A stretch of DNA of 39,728 bases from Tissierellia bacterium (GTDB lineage: Bacteria > Bacillota > Clostridia > Tissierellales > Tissierellaceae): the NCBI GenBank assembly GCA_012518035.1, contig JAAYTL010000084.1, positions 1 through 39,728 of the forward strand, read 5' to 3'. Below the pieces are notes generated by a model. The model ran no database searches, was not told the origin of the DNA, and saw nothing but the letters and a program-made list of their open reading frames with translations. Of this stretch, positions 7,995-15,591 are shown piece by piece. The first letter of the stretch is position 1. Each line of letters opens with the position of its first letter. The position numbers and the translations under genes are program-made.

Positions 7995-8756
7995 TTACTT
8001 TCTAACCTGGAAGCCCATAGCTTCTAGTTTTTTTGCTGTTTCCTTGACATTAGCCATATAATGATCCACAAAATGGCAGTCTGAGCCAACTGTAATGATC
8101 TTTCCCCCCAGCTCCTTATATCTCAACAGGACCTCATCCTTGGGGAAGGTAACATTTAAAGGGCTTCTTAAGCCTGATGTGTTTACCTCTATCCCCTTCT
8201 TGTTCTTAATAATTACCTTTAAGATTTCATCGATTATATCCTTATAATCCCCATAGTCATAGTGCTTATCCTCATAGGGACCATATCTAGGTATATAGTC
8301 TAGATGCCCCACTACATCGTAGTCCCTTAAATTCTCAACCATATCAAGGACTAATTCAAAGTAGTCCATATAGGCCTTATACTTGGTTTTACCATCAAAG
8401 AAGTTACCTAGGTAAAAGTCTCCCTCATCACCATAATGGATGGAAGCGATAACAAAGTCAAAGTCATACCTATTTAAAAAGTCATGTATCTCATCTAGAT
8501 AGCTTTTCATGTAGCCAATTTCTACTCCAACCTTTATTTTAAACTGATGCTTTTCTTCTAAGTCCTTCATAAGCATTATATATTCGTCATAGTCAATATG
8601 AATATTAAACTTAGGGTCCAGGGCTCCAAATTCCCTATGATCTGTAAATATGATATGCTCTTGACCTAGTTTCTTTGCCAAGGCTATATACTCTTCTATA
8701 TCTGCTTGACTATCCGGTGAAAACCTAGTATGGACATGGTAGTCTGAATATGCCAT
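7995..8756 (-). CDS. hisJ: Histidinol-phosphatase, PHP family
   Basis: Removes phosphate from L-histidinol phosphate, the penultimate part of histidine synthesis. The protein has 253 residues with the metal-binding PHP motifs in order: DYHVHTRFSPDS (5-16, His7 and His9), FTDH (37-40), GVEIGY, IASIHYGDEG, VVGHLDYIPRYG and, near the C-terminus, GSDCH. This is the Bacillus HisJ (older name HisK) type, unrelated to the HAD phosphatase of enterobacterial HisB, which agrees with the monofunctional HisB here. It is the last gene of the his operon, 13 nt after hisIE with ribosome site AAAGGAGAGGG. Its place in the operon makes the assignment firm. Confidence 0.93.
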   Translation of the reverse strand: MAYSDYHVHTRFSPDSQADIEEYIALAKKLGQEHIIFTDHREFGALDPKFNIHIDYDEYIMLMKDLEEKHQFKIKVGVEIGYMKSYLDEIHDFLNRYDFDFVIASIHYGDEGDFYLGNFFDGKTKYKAYMDYFELVLDMVENLRDYDVVGHLDYIPRYGPYEDKHYDYGDYKDIIDEILKVIIKNKKGIEVNTSGLRSPLNVTFPKDEVLLRYKELGGKIITVGSDCHFVDHYMANVKETAKKLEAMGFQVRK

Positions 8757-8769
8757 AAAACCCTCTCCT

Positions 8770-9366
8770 TTACTTCATTCTACCCCTTAGCTCCTCCATT
8801 ATCTCAGAAGGTGTAACTCCCTCATTCACTAGTAGGACCATTAGATGATAGATCAGGTCGCTTGCCTCATAGATAAGCTCCTGCTTGTCATTCTTTGCCC
8901 CTATTATTACCTCAGCAGCCTCTTCTCCTATCTTTTTGAGAATCTTGTCTATGCCTTTATCAAAGAGATACTGGGTATAGGATCCTTCCTGGGGATTCTT
9001 CTTCCTATCTATAATCACCTTGTAGAGATCCTTTAGGGTATTGCTTAAATCCTTATACCCCTTTTCTTCATTAAAAAAGCAGGAATAGTTGCCAGTATGG
9101 CAGGCTGCTCCGATTTGGTTTACCTTGAGCAGGACAGCATCCCCATCACAATCATAGTAGATACCCTTAACTTCCTGGATATGTCCAGAAGTCTCCCCTT
9201 TCTTCCACAAGGCCTGCCTGGACCTGGAATAGTAGTGGGCTATACCTGTCTCCTTGGTCAACCTCAAGGCCTCTTCATTCATGTAGGCTAGCATCAGGAC
9301 CTCTCCTGTCCCCACGTCCTGGGCTATAGCAGGTACTAGGCCATCTTGATTAAACTTTACATCCAT
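8770..9366 (-). CDS. hisIE: Bifunctional phosphoribosyl-AMP cyclohydrolase / phosphoribosyl-ATP pyrophosphatase
   Basis: Catalyses steps 2 and 3 of histidine synthesis. The protein has 198 residues. The N-terminal HisI domain (about 1-105) contains the metal-binding signature with [13 protein letters not shown] and CHTGNYSCF, including the three conserved cysteines. The C-terminal HisE domain (about 106-198) has the MazG-like [13 protein letters not shown] helix and a typical LIYHLMVLL segment. The ATG overlaps the hisF stop by one base (TAATG), so translation is probably coupled. The fused HisI-HisE form is common in bacteria. Confidence 0.96.
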   Translation of the reverse strand: MDVKFNQDGLVPAIAQDVGTGEVLMLAYMNEEALRLTKETGIAHYYSRSRQALWKKGETSGHIQEVKGIYYDCDGDAVLLKVNQIGAACHTGNYSCFFNEEKGYKDLSNTLKDLYKVIIDRKKNPQEGSYTQYLFDKGIDKILKKIGEEAAEVIIGAKNDKQELIYEASDLIYHLMVLLVNEGVTPSEIMEELRGRMK

Positions 9367-10121
9367 TATAGACTCACCTCTATTCCCTTATCCTTTAAAA
9401 AAGATTTTAACTCTCCAATATCTATCTCCTTATAATGAAAGACACTGGCTGCCAGGACTCCTTCTACATCCGCCTCTACAATAGCCTCTAAGAAGTCCTC
9501 CATCCTACCAGCTCCTCCAGACGCCACTAGGGGTACCTCTACCCTTTCCTTGATTGCCTTCAGTAGTTGGATGTCATATCCCTTCCTCATCCCATCTGAA
9601 TCAATACTATTGATAACCAGCTCTCCAGCCCCGAGCCCTACACAGACTTGGGCCCATTCTAGGGCATCGATGCCGGTATCCTGCCTACCTCCAGCTGTAA
9701 ATACATGCCACTTATTTTTTCCAACCTTCTTCACATCCATGGCTACCACAATCCTATCAGACCCGAAGATTTCACTGGCCTTCCTGATAAATTCTGGGTT
9801 TTTGATAGCTGCTGAGTTGATAGAAGCCTTACTGGCACCTCTTTTAAATATATCCTGGATATCTTCGATAGTGCTGATTCCACCGCCCACCATAAAGGGT
9901 ATGCTTGTCTTACTGGCTACCCTATCTACAAAGTCCTTGGAAATGGTCCTTGACTCTGTGGAAGCAGATATATCATAGAAACACAATTCGTCTGCTCCTG
10001 CATCAGAATAGTATTTGGCCAGGCTCTCTGGGTCATCTACATCTGTAATATCCTTAAACTTCTTACCCTTAACAACCCTACCATCCCTTACATCTAAGCA
10101 GGCTATGATTCGTCTTTTCAT
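9366..10121 (-). CDS. hisF: Imidazole glycerol phosphate synthase cyclase subunit
   Basis: Builds the imidazole ring from PRFAR and ammonia in a TIM barrel of 251 residues, the normal length. Catalytic Asp10 ([13 protein letters not shown]) and Asp129 (VVAMDVKK) are present, as are both phosphate-binding loops (VGGGI, ASGGAG). The barrel-floor gate residues Arg4, Glu45, Lys98 and the Glu of GAGEL are kept. The normally invariant Asp of GADK, which contacts HisH (Asp98 in Thermotoga numbering), is Ser97 here (RGASKAS). No hisH accompanies it, so the ring may be closed with free ammonia; that is inference. The start overlaps the hisA stop as ATGA. Confidence 0.96.
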   Translation of the reverse strand: MKRRIIACLDVRDGRVVKGKKFKDITDVDDPESLAKYYSDAGADELCFYDISASTESRTISKDFVDRVASKTSIPFMVGGGISTIEDIQDIFKRGASKASINSAAIKNPEFIRKASEIFGSDRIVVAMDVKKVGKNKWHVFTAGGRQDTGIDALEWAQVCVGLGAGELVINSIDSDGMRKGYDIQLLKAIKERVEVPLVASGGAGRMEDFLEAIVEADVEGVLAASVFHYKEIDIGELKSFLKDKGIEVSL

Positions 10122-10822
10122 CTTAGAACCTCCCTCAAGTCTAGCTTCCCATCATAAAGGGCCTTGCCTATAATAGCACCGTAAAGGCCAAGTTCCCTTA
10201 AACGTCTTATATCATCTATGCTAGTTACCCCACCTGAAGCAATAACCTCTATATCTACCCTATCCTTAAGCTCTTCATAGATTTTAAAGTTAGGTCCCAG
10301 AAGCATGCCATCCTTGGCTATGTCGGTATATACAATTCTTTGAAGACCATAAGCCTTAAGTTCCTTGATATAGTCAGAAGCCTTTTTCTTAGATATAGAC
10401 TCCCAACCATCCGTGGCTATCCACCCATCCCTTGCATCGATGGAGACTATAATTTTGTCCCCATAGCTATCTATCATCTCCCTAAGCCAAGGGGGGTTTT
10501 TGATGGCTGCCGTTCCTATGATTACATGGGAAGCCCCTATGTTCAAATAGATCTCTACTCCTGCAGTATCCCTAATACCTCCGCCCACCTGAACCGGGAT
10601 ATCTACACTTTCTATTATCTTCCTGATTACATCCTCATTTATCCTTATACCGTCCCTTGCCCCATCTAAATCTACTATATGGAGAATTTCCGCCCCCATG
10701 GACTCCCATGTCTTGGCAACCTTGACTGGGTCCCTTTCATATACCGTTACATCATCATAGGAGCCCTGTCTTAGACGGACACAGGACTTATCCTTTATGT
10801 CTATGGCCGGATAAATTATCAT
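10118..10822 (-). CDS. hisA: ProFAR isomerase (1-(5-phosphoribosyl)-5-[(5-phosphoribosylamino)methylideneamino]imidazole-4-carboxamide isomerase)
   Basis: Amadori-type isomerisation producing PRFAR, the substrate of HisF. It is a TIM barrel of 234 residues, in the family range. Catalytic Asp8 (YPAIDIKDKSCVRL) and Asp129 (SIDARDGW) are visible, with phosphate loops VGGGIRD and ASGGV. The start overlaps the hisB stop by one base (TAATG), and the end overlaps the hisF start as ATGA. In most bacteria hisH stands directly upstream of hisA; here hisB abuts it and there is no space for another gene. Confidence 0.96.
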   Translation of the reverse strand: MIIYPAIDIKDKSCVRLRQGSYDDVTVYERDPVKVAKTWESMGAEILHIVDLDGARDGIRINEDVIRKIIESVDIPVQVGGGIRDTAGVEIYLNIGASHVIIGTAAIKNPPWLREMIDSYGDKIIVSIDARDGWIATDGWESISKKKASDYIKELKAYGLQRIVYTDIAKDGMLLGPNFKIYEELKDRVDIEVIASGGVTSIDDIRRLRELGLYGAIIGKALYDGKLDLREVLR

Positions 10823-11400
10823 TATAAAACCCCCTTGGTACTTATTACACCGCTATCCTCTATGGTTACGGCCTCCCTTAAGGCCCTACCCAGTCCCTTA
10901 AAGACTGCCTCTATCTTATGGTGGTCATTTTCCCCCCGCATCAAATCAATATGCAGGGTAATCCCCGCTGAAAAGGCAAAGGCCCTGAAGAATTCCTTAA
11001 AATCCTGGGTATCCATGGTCCCTATCCTGTCACTAGAAAAGCTAAGGTTCTCCACCAAGAAGGCCCTGTTGGAGATGTCAATAGCCACCAGGGCTAGACT
11101 TTCATCCATGGGGGTAATGGTAGAAGAAAATCTCCTTATACCCTTCTTATCACCCAAAGCCTCCTTAAAGGCTGCACCCATGCTCAAGCCTATATCCTCT
11201 AGAGTATGGTGGGAGTCCACATATAAGTCTCCTTCACACTTGACATCCAGGTCAAATCCTGCATAGAAGGCCATGGCCCTTAACATGTGGTCAAAGAAGC
11301 CTACTCCTGTATCAACTTCAATCTCTCTTGAACCATCCAGATTAAGACTCAATTCAATCTTGGTTTCCAGTGTATTCCTACTTATCCTTGCCTGTCTCAT
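10822..11400 (-). CDS. hisB: Imidazoleglycerol-phosphate dehydratase
   Basis: Dehydrates IGP to imidazole acetol phosphate using bound Mn ions. The protein has 192 residues, the monofunctional length, with no HAD phosphatase domain. Three His-rich metal motifs are present: GFFDHML (34-40), DSHHTLED (62-69) and NDHHKIE (158-164). The start is supported by GAGGAGGTAAGAA before the ATG and overlaps the hisC end by 23 nt. Its stop overlaps the hisA start by one base. Confidence 0.96.
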   Translation of the reverse strand: MRQARISRNTLETKIELSLNLDGSREIEVDTGVGFFDHMLRAMAFYAGFDLDVKCEGDLYVDSHHTLEDIGLSMGAAFKEALGDKKGIRRFSSTITPMDESLALVAIDISNRAFLVENLSFSSDRIGTMDTQDFKEFFRAFAFSAGITLHIDLMRGENDHHKIEAVFKGLGRALREAVTIEDSGVISTKGVL

Positions 11401-12394
11401 TTCTTACCTCCTCCATGGTAGCTAAGGCTATATCATTCTCCTCAGATGTGCCAATGGTCAACCTATAGTATCCCTTTAGGTCCCCACCATAGGCCCTTAT
11501 TAATACCTTCTTTTCGACAAGGGCAGTATATAATCCTTCCTCCCCCTTGAAGAAGAGGAAGTTTCCCTGTGAAGGTAGGGGAATATAGCCCATCTCCTCC
11601 AGCCTTGTCCTTACCCTTTCCCTTTCTTCCTTGATTAGTCTTACATTTCCTGTAAGCTCTTCTTCATTTTCTAGGGCCCTTAATCCAGTGGCTTGGGTTA
11701 GGGAGTTGACATTATAGGGGGATCTCACCCTATTTATGTAGTCGATTATCTCAGCGTCTGCAATCATATAGCCCAGCCTGATACCTGCCAATCCCAGAGC
11801 CTTGGAAAAGGTCCTTAGAACTATCAGGTTCTTGTATTGCCTAACTTCCTCCAGGGTCTCTTCCTCTGCAAATTCCACATAGGCCTCATCAAGAACTATC
11901 ATGCAGTCACAGGCCTGGGCAATTTTTATAATATCTTCCTTAGGAATGAGGGTTCCAGTGGGATTGTTGGGATTGCTTAGGATTACTATCTTGGGCTTTT
12001 TAGATTGCACAAATTCGATGAAGCCTTCTACATCTAAGCTTGTCATATCCTTCAAGGGATACTCCTCATAATTACCCTTATGGATTATGGTAAAAATCTT
12101 GTACATGCTGAAGGTTGGGGAAATGCTGATAACCAGCTCCTCTGCCTCCAGGTAGGCCTTCATCACCAGCTCTATTAACTCACTAGACCCATTTCCCATG
12201 AGGATTTCCTCCCTTTTCATCCCCAGGTTCTTAGCTAGTTTCTCCCTTAATTCACTACAGCTGTCATCTGGATACCTATTGTAACCATTTAGCCAGGCTA
12301 TCCCTTCATTGGCATCTAGTTTTATCTGATAATCTATCTTGTTGACCTTGTAGGCCTTTAGTTTCTTGATATCCTCCCTTAAATATTTCAGCAT
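11378..12394 (-). CDS. hisC: Histidinol-phosphate aminotransferase
   Basis: PLP-dependent transfer of an amino group from glutamate to imidazole acetol phosphate. From the ATG at 12394 the protein has 338 residues. An upstream in-frame ATG at 12430 exists but would overlap hisD, while TGGAGGAATAAG sits directly before the chosen start and the N-terminus MLKYLREDIK is typical. Class II fold motifs are NPNNPTG (141-147), DEAY (169-172) and TFSKALGLAGIRLGY, with the Schiff-base Lys198. Only one base separates it from the hisD stop. Confidence 0.95.
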   Translation of the reverse strand: MLKYLREDIKKLKAYKVNKIDYQIKLDANEGIAWLNGYNRYPDDSCSELREKLAKNLGMKREEILMGNGSSELIELVMKAYLEAEELVISISPTFSMYKIFTIIHKGNYEEYPLKDMTSLDVEGFIEFVQSKKPKIVILSNPNNPTGTLIPKEDIIKIAQACDCMIVLDEAYVEFAEEETLEEVRQYKNLIVLRTFSKALGLAGIRLGYMIADAEIIDYINRVRSPYNVNSLTQATGLRALENEEELTGNVRLIKEERERVRTRLEEMGYIPLPSQGNFLFFKGEEGLYTALVEKKVLIRAYGGDLKGYYRLTIGTSEENDIALATMEEVRNETGKDK

Positions 12395-12395
12395 C

Positions 12396-13679
12396 TTATT
12401 CCTCCATTCTTTTTCTAATAGAGTTGGCATGACCAGTCAAACCCTCATCAGTAGCTATATTTATTATATCCTGAGCAGCCTCCCTCAGGGCTTTCTTGGA
12501 ATAGTAGAGAAGTGAAGTCTTCTTACAAAAATCATCCACACCTAGGGCAGATGAAAACCGAGCAGTTCTAGATGTAGGTAGGGTATGGTTGGGTCCTGCA
12601 AAATAATCCCCTACGGGTTCAGGGGTATACTCCCCAAGAAAGATGGCACCGGCATTCTTTATCTTCTTATAGTCCTGGAAGATGTCCTTGGTTAGCATTT
12701 CCAGGTGCTCAGGTGCTAGCCTGTTTGCAATTTCAAAAATCTCATCCCTATTCTCCGTAACTATTATGCCTCCATATTCTGATAGGGACTTCTCGGCTAT
12801 TTCACTTCGTTCTAGGGACTTAAGCTGGAGGGTTACCTCCTCCTGGATTCTCTTGGCCAGTTTATGGGAATCCGTGATTACTAAGGCTGCTGCCCGGGTG
12901 TCATGCTCCGCCTGAGCAATCAAGTCTGCTGCTATATAGCCTGGATTGGCCCCACCCTCAGCCAAGATGACCACCTCGCTGGGACCTGCTATCATGTCTA
13001 TGCCCACCAGGCCAGAAACCTTCCTCTTGGCCATGGCTACATATATATTTCCAGGTCCAACTATCTTATCCACCTTGGGGATGGTCACAGTTCCATAACA
13101 GAGGGCTCCTATAGCCTGGGCCCCGCCCACCTTATAGATATGGTCGACTCCTAATAAATCAGCTGCCACTAAAACAGAGTCCCTTATCCTACCCTCCTTG
13201 TTAGCAGGAGTCACCATGATTATTTCCTCTACTCCTGCAAGCTTTGCTGGGATGGCATTCATCATGACAGTAGAGGGGTAGGATGCAGTTCCTCCTGGTA
13301 TGTAGATACCCACCCTCTCAATGGGACTTACCAGCTGGCCCAGGACTATGTCCTCTCCTTCTTTAATGAAGTAATCCTCCCTAACTTGCTTCTTATGAAA
13401 GCTAGTGATATTGTCTATGGCCTTGATAAGGGCCTTCTTTAGATTAATATCTATATTAGACTTGGCCTCTTCAATCTCCTCCCTGGAAACCCTCAGATTA
13501 TCAAGGCGATGTCCGTCATACATCCTAGTAAACTCCACTACAGCCTTATCTCCCCTGGTCCTAACTTCCTCTAAAATCTCATCCACCCTTTCCAAGACTT
13601 CTAGCGAGTCCATTTGGGTCCTGGTTAGAATTCCTTCAATCTTATCTATATCCTTTTTACCTTGGTAAATTTGAATCAT
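12396..13679 (-). CDS. hisD: Histidinol dehydrogenase
   Basis: Final two NAD-dependent oxidations from L-histidinol to L-histidine, zinc-dependent. The protein has 427 residues, the family length. Recognisable blocks are IPGGTASYPSTVMMNAIPAKLAGV, VGPGNIYVAMAKR, IDMIAGPSEVVILA, the metal and active-site region LIAQAEHDTRAAALV, GPNHTLPTS and, near the C-terminus, GLTGHANSIRKR. The start overlaps the hisG stop as ATGA and has AGGAGGGGACC in front. Confidence 0.97.
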   Translation of the reverse strand: MIQIYQGKKDIDKIEGILTRTQMDSLEVLERVDEILEEVRTRGDKAVVEFTRMYDGHRLDNLRVSREEIEEAKSNIDINLKKALIKAIDNITSFHKKQVREDYFIKEGEDIVLGQLVSPIERVGIYIPGGTASYPSTVMMNAIPAKLAGVEEIIMVTPANKEGRIRDSVLVAADLLGVDHIYKVGGAQAIGALCYGTVTIPKVDKIVGPGNIYVAMAKRKVSGLVGIDMIAGPSEVVILAEGGANPGYIAADLIAQAEHDTRAAALVITDSHKLAKRIQEEVTLQLKSLERSEIAEKSLSEYGGIIVTENRDEIFEIANRLAPEHLEMLTKDIFQDYKKIKNAGAIFLGEYTPEPVGDYFAGPNHTLPTSRTARFSSALGVDDFCKKTSLLYYSKKALREAAQDIINIATDEGLTGHANSIRKRMEE

Positions 13680-14299
13680 TGGTCCCCTCCTATAATCTTT
13701 AGAATCCTCTTTATGGACTTGTTCTTCAGACGATAACTAGACTTATTGGCTATCAATCTAGCACTGATAGAGTCTAGCTTTTCCAGAACTACTAGACCAT
13801 TTTCCCTTAGGGTATTGCCCGTCTCCACAATATCCACAATTAAGTCACTAAGGCCTATGACCGGGGCCAGCTCTATGGAGCCACCTAGTTTTATAACCTC
13901 TACCCTCTGCCCCCTATCCTTAAAGATCCTTTTAACATAGTTTGGATATTTGGAGGCTATCCTAAGGACATCATTTTTCTTTACTGTAGTCTGGTCCTTA
14001 AAGCCTGCTATAGCAAAGTAGCATTTCCCATAGTCAAGGTCCATCAATTCATATACTTCCTTGTCCTCTTCAAGGATCATATCCTTACCCACTATGCCCA
14101 GGTCAGCAACTCCTTTTTCAACATAGGTTATTACATCAGATGGTTTTACAAATATATAGGTAATGGATTCCTCCTGGTTTTCAAACACCAGCTTCCTTGA
14201 ATTCTTGTCCTTGATAATCTCCATCTCCGTATTCTTAAAGAGTTCCAGACCCTTTTCTCCCAATCTTCCCTTGGCCAATGCTATGGTTACCTGCTTCAT
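13676..14299 (-). CDS. hisG: ATP phosphoribosyltransferase catalytic subunit, short form
   Basis: First committed step of histidine synthesis, joining ATP and PRPP. At 207 residues it is the short form, which lacks the C-terminal regulatory domain and works as a complex with HisZ, encoded directly upstream. The periplasmic-binding-like fold is indicated by IALAKGRLGEKGLELF at the start, VEKGVADLGIVGKD and the PRPP-binding VDIVETGNTLRENGL. The start overlaps the hisZ stop (ATGA). Feedback inhibition by histidine would act through HisZ by analogy with known HisGS-HisZ complexes. Confidence 0.95.
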   Translation of the reverse strand: MKQVTIALAKGRLGEKGLELFKNTEMEIIKDKNSRKLVFENQEESITYIFVKPSDVITYVEKGVADLGIVGKDMILEEDKEVYELMDLDYGKCYFAIAGFKDQTTVKKNDVLRIASKYPNYVKRIFKDRGQRVEVIKLGGSIELAPVIGLSDLIVDIVETGNTLRENGLVVLEKLDSISARLIANKSSYRLKNKSIKRILKIIGGDQ

Positions 14300-15249
14300 A
14301 ACCGTCCCTCCCTATACCTTAGTTGGGTTGCCAAATCCATATCAATCATAAAGCCTATTGCTGAAACACTAACTCCAAACTTTTGTGTCAATCTATCATA
14401 CCTGCCACCACTTAGGACTTTTTTTGGTGTATCCTGGCAGTAGCCCTTGAAGATTATCCCATCATAGTAATCCAAGTCTGGTATCATGGACAAATCTAGG
14501 TCTACTCCAGCTAGAAGCTTGTTTTTGTCTAAAAAGCCTGTTAGACTCTCCAGGGCATCTAATGATGCTTCCATCTCCTTATTAAGGTAGTTACTTCTCG
14601 CCTTTTGGATAACTTCCTCCACACTACCCTCCATATCAAGGATTACACTTAGGAGTGAGTCCTCCAATCCTAGACCCTCTAGTTTTGCCTCTAACTCATG
14701 CCTACTTTTCTTAGCCAGCAGGCCCCTTATCTCAAGCTCATCCCTATTATCCATCCTTAAATCCTTTAGGTAGGAATCCAGGTATTTACTGGAGCCTAAT
14801 TCTAAAACATAAGGGGTCTTCAATCCTTCCATCAGGGTGATAGCCATGGCCAGAATCTCCCAATCCGCCTCCTGGGGGTTATCACCCAGGGATTCAACCC
14901 CCATCTGGTGATTTTCCATGATATTTCCATTAGGTGTATTCTTAAAAACTCTTGAGTTATAGTAGACCTTGAGGGGTGGTTTACCCTCCCATTTGGAGAA
15001 TATTTTACCCAAGATATTGGTGGTGCTATCAGGCCTTAGGATATATATCCTTGAATCTCCACCTAATACCTTTACGGTTTCCTCTGAATCTTGCCTGACC
15101 TTGGATAGTAGAAAATCATCAAAGCTAAGGAACATGTCTGGTACAATGATCTTGTATCCCATGGATTCAAAGTATTCCTCCATTTCCCTTTCTATGGATT
15201 TCCTAAACTTTAAAGCAACTAATTCCTCGCTTATGGTCTTATATTGCAT
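14296..15249 (-). CDS. hisZ: ATP phosphoribosyltransferase regulatory subunit
   Basis: A catalytically dead histidyl-tRNA synthetase paralogue that activates short HisG and senses histidine. The start at 15249 gives 317 residues; an upstream ATG at 15276 is less likely because GGAGGG lies between the two and serves the second. The class II aaRS-like core shows DMFLSFDDFLL, ILRPDSTTNILGKIFS, VYYNSRVFKN, MGVESLGDNPQEADWEIL and, near the C-terminus, YYDGIIFKGY and VLSGGRYDRLTQKFG. It lacks the anticodon-binding domain of a true HisRS. First gene of the operon, about 90 nt downstream of the attenuator hairpin. Confidence 0.93.
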   Translation of the reverse strand: MQYKTISEELVALKFRKSIEREMEEYFESMGYKIIVPDMFLSFDDFLLSKVRQDSEETVKVLGGDSRIYILRPDSTTNILGKIFSKWEGKPPLKVYYNSRVFKNTPNGNIMENHQMGVESLGDNPQEADWEILAMAITLMEGLKTPYVLELGSSKYLDSYLKDLRMDNRDELEIRGLLAKKSRHELEAKLEGLGLEDSLLSVILDMEGSVEEVIQKARSNYLNKEMEASLDALESLTGFLDKNKLLAGVDLDLSMIPDLDYYDGIIFKGYCQDTPKKVLSGGRYDRLTQKFGVSVSAIGFMIDMDLATQLRYREGRL

Positions 15250-15341
15250 GATAAACCCTCCATTTATAGAACTCATTTATTATTTACCCATATGTATTAT
15301 TTATCTACGTCTTGGTGATATTTAAGATGAGATGAGGTGAG

Positions 15342-15378
15342 GTCATAAAATAAACCACATAGCTTAGCTATGTGGTTT
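15342..15378 (-). terminator. Attenuator terminator of the his leader
   Basis: On the minus strand AAACCACATAGCT is followed, after one central base, by its exact complement AGCTATGTGGTTT, then by TTATTTTATG. It lies between the leader peptide and hisZ, about 170 nt after the predicted transcription start, where an attenuator is expected. Confidence 0.8.
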
Positions 15379-15463
15379 AATATTTACCTCATAGACCAAG
15401 CCCTAATTACTACATGAAAACTAGGGCTTGTATCTATGAACCTAAAGTCCAAAAATACAACCC

Positions 15464-15520
15464 CTATGGTCTATGATGATGGTTATTCAATTCAAGAGTT
15501 AAAACCAGCCTAATATCCAT
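15464..15520 (-). CDS. hisL: Histidine operon leader peptide
   Basis: An 18-codon ORF, MDIRLVLTLELNNHHHRP, with three consecutive CAT histidine codons at positions 14-16 just before its TAG stop. It lies 22 nt after the predicted transcription start, with TTAAGGTGAGG directly upstream of the ATG. It is followed by alternative hairpins, one a terminator, ahead of hisZ. Consecutive codons for the operon's end product are the hallmark of ribosome-mediated attenuation, as in enterobacterial hisL. A shortage of charged His-tRNA would stall the ribosome on the His codons and leave X free to pair with Y. A ribosome that reaches the stop would cover X and so favour the terminator. The symbol is by analogy; sequence similarity to E. 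coli HisL is not claimed. Confidence 0.8.
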   Translation of the reverse strand: MDIRLVLTLELNNHHHRP

Positions 15521-15549
15521 GTCCTCACCTTAATAATTTGCTTTAGTAG

Positions 15550-15578
15550 AGTATAGCATTAAAGCAAGGGCTTTGCAA
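15550..15578 (-). promoter_or_regulatory. Promoter of the his operon
   Basis: On the minus strand -35 TTGCAA (15573-15578), exactly 17 bp, then -10 TATACT (15550-15555). The start of transcription falls near 15543. It sits in the 14-42 nt just past the fumC stop; no convincing terminator separates fumC from it, so some readthrough from fumC into the attenuator is possible. Confidence 0.75.
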
Positions 15579-15591
15579 GTACTTTTTTCCA

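Larger units (their letters stand above)
15335..15543 (-). promoter_or_regulatory. Histidine attenuation leader RNA with alternative hairpins
   Basis: Segments on the minus strand, read in order of transcription. X is TAGGGGTTGTAT (15455-15466), starting at the leader-peptide stop codon. Y is ATACAAGCCCTA (15422-15433), within a longer arm reaching 15439. Z runs from TAGGGCTTG to CTATGAGGT (15386-15405). The terminator arms are at 15366-15378 and 15352-15364. X pairs with Y (11 of 12). Y pairs with Z (9 bp plus a further 7 bp). Z pairs with the terminator 5' arm (CTATGAGGT with ACCACATAG, 8 of 9). Neighbouring pairings exclude each other, so X:Y plus Z:T5 gives readthrough and Y:Z plus the terminator gives attenuation. 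The fold is my reading by eye and was not computed. Confidence 0.72.

Noticed and set aside
15556..15578. Terminator of fumC from the AAAGC/GCTTT repeat
   Set aside because: The stem is five pairs with no following T-run, and the sequence doubles as the his promoter spacer and -35.
15277..15591. T-box riboswitch for the his operon
   Set aside because: This would be the usual Firmicute solution, but no AAGGGUGGUACCGCG-like antiterminator or specifier loop is present. The leader peptide with three His codons and alternative hairpins explains the region better.
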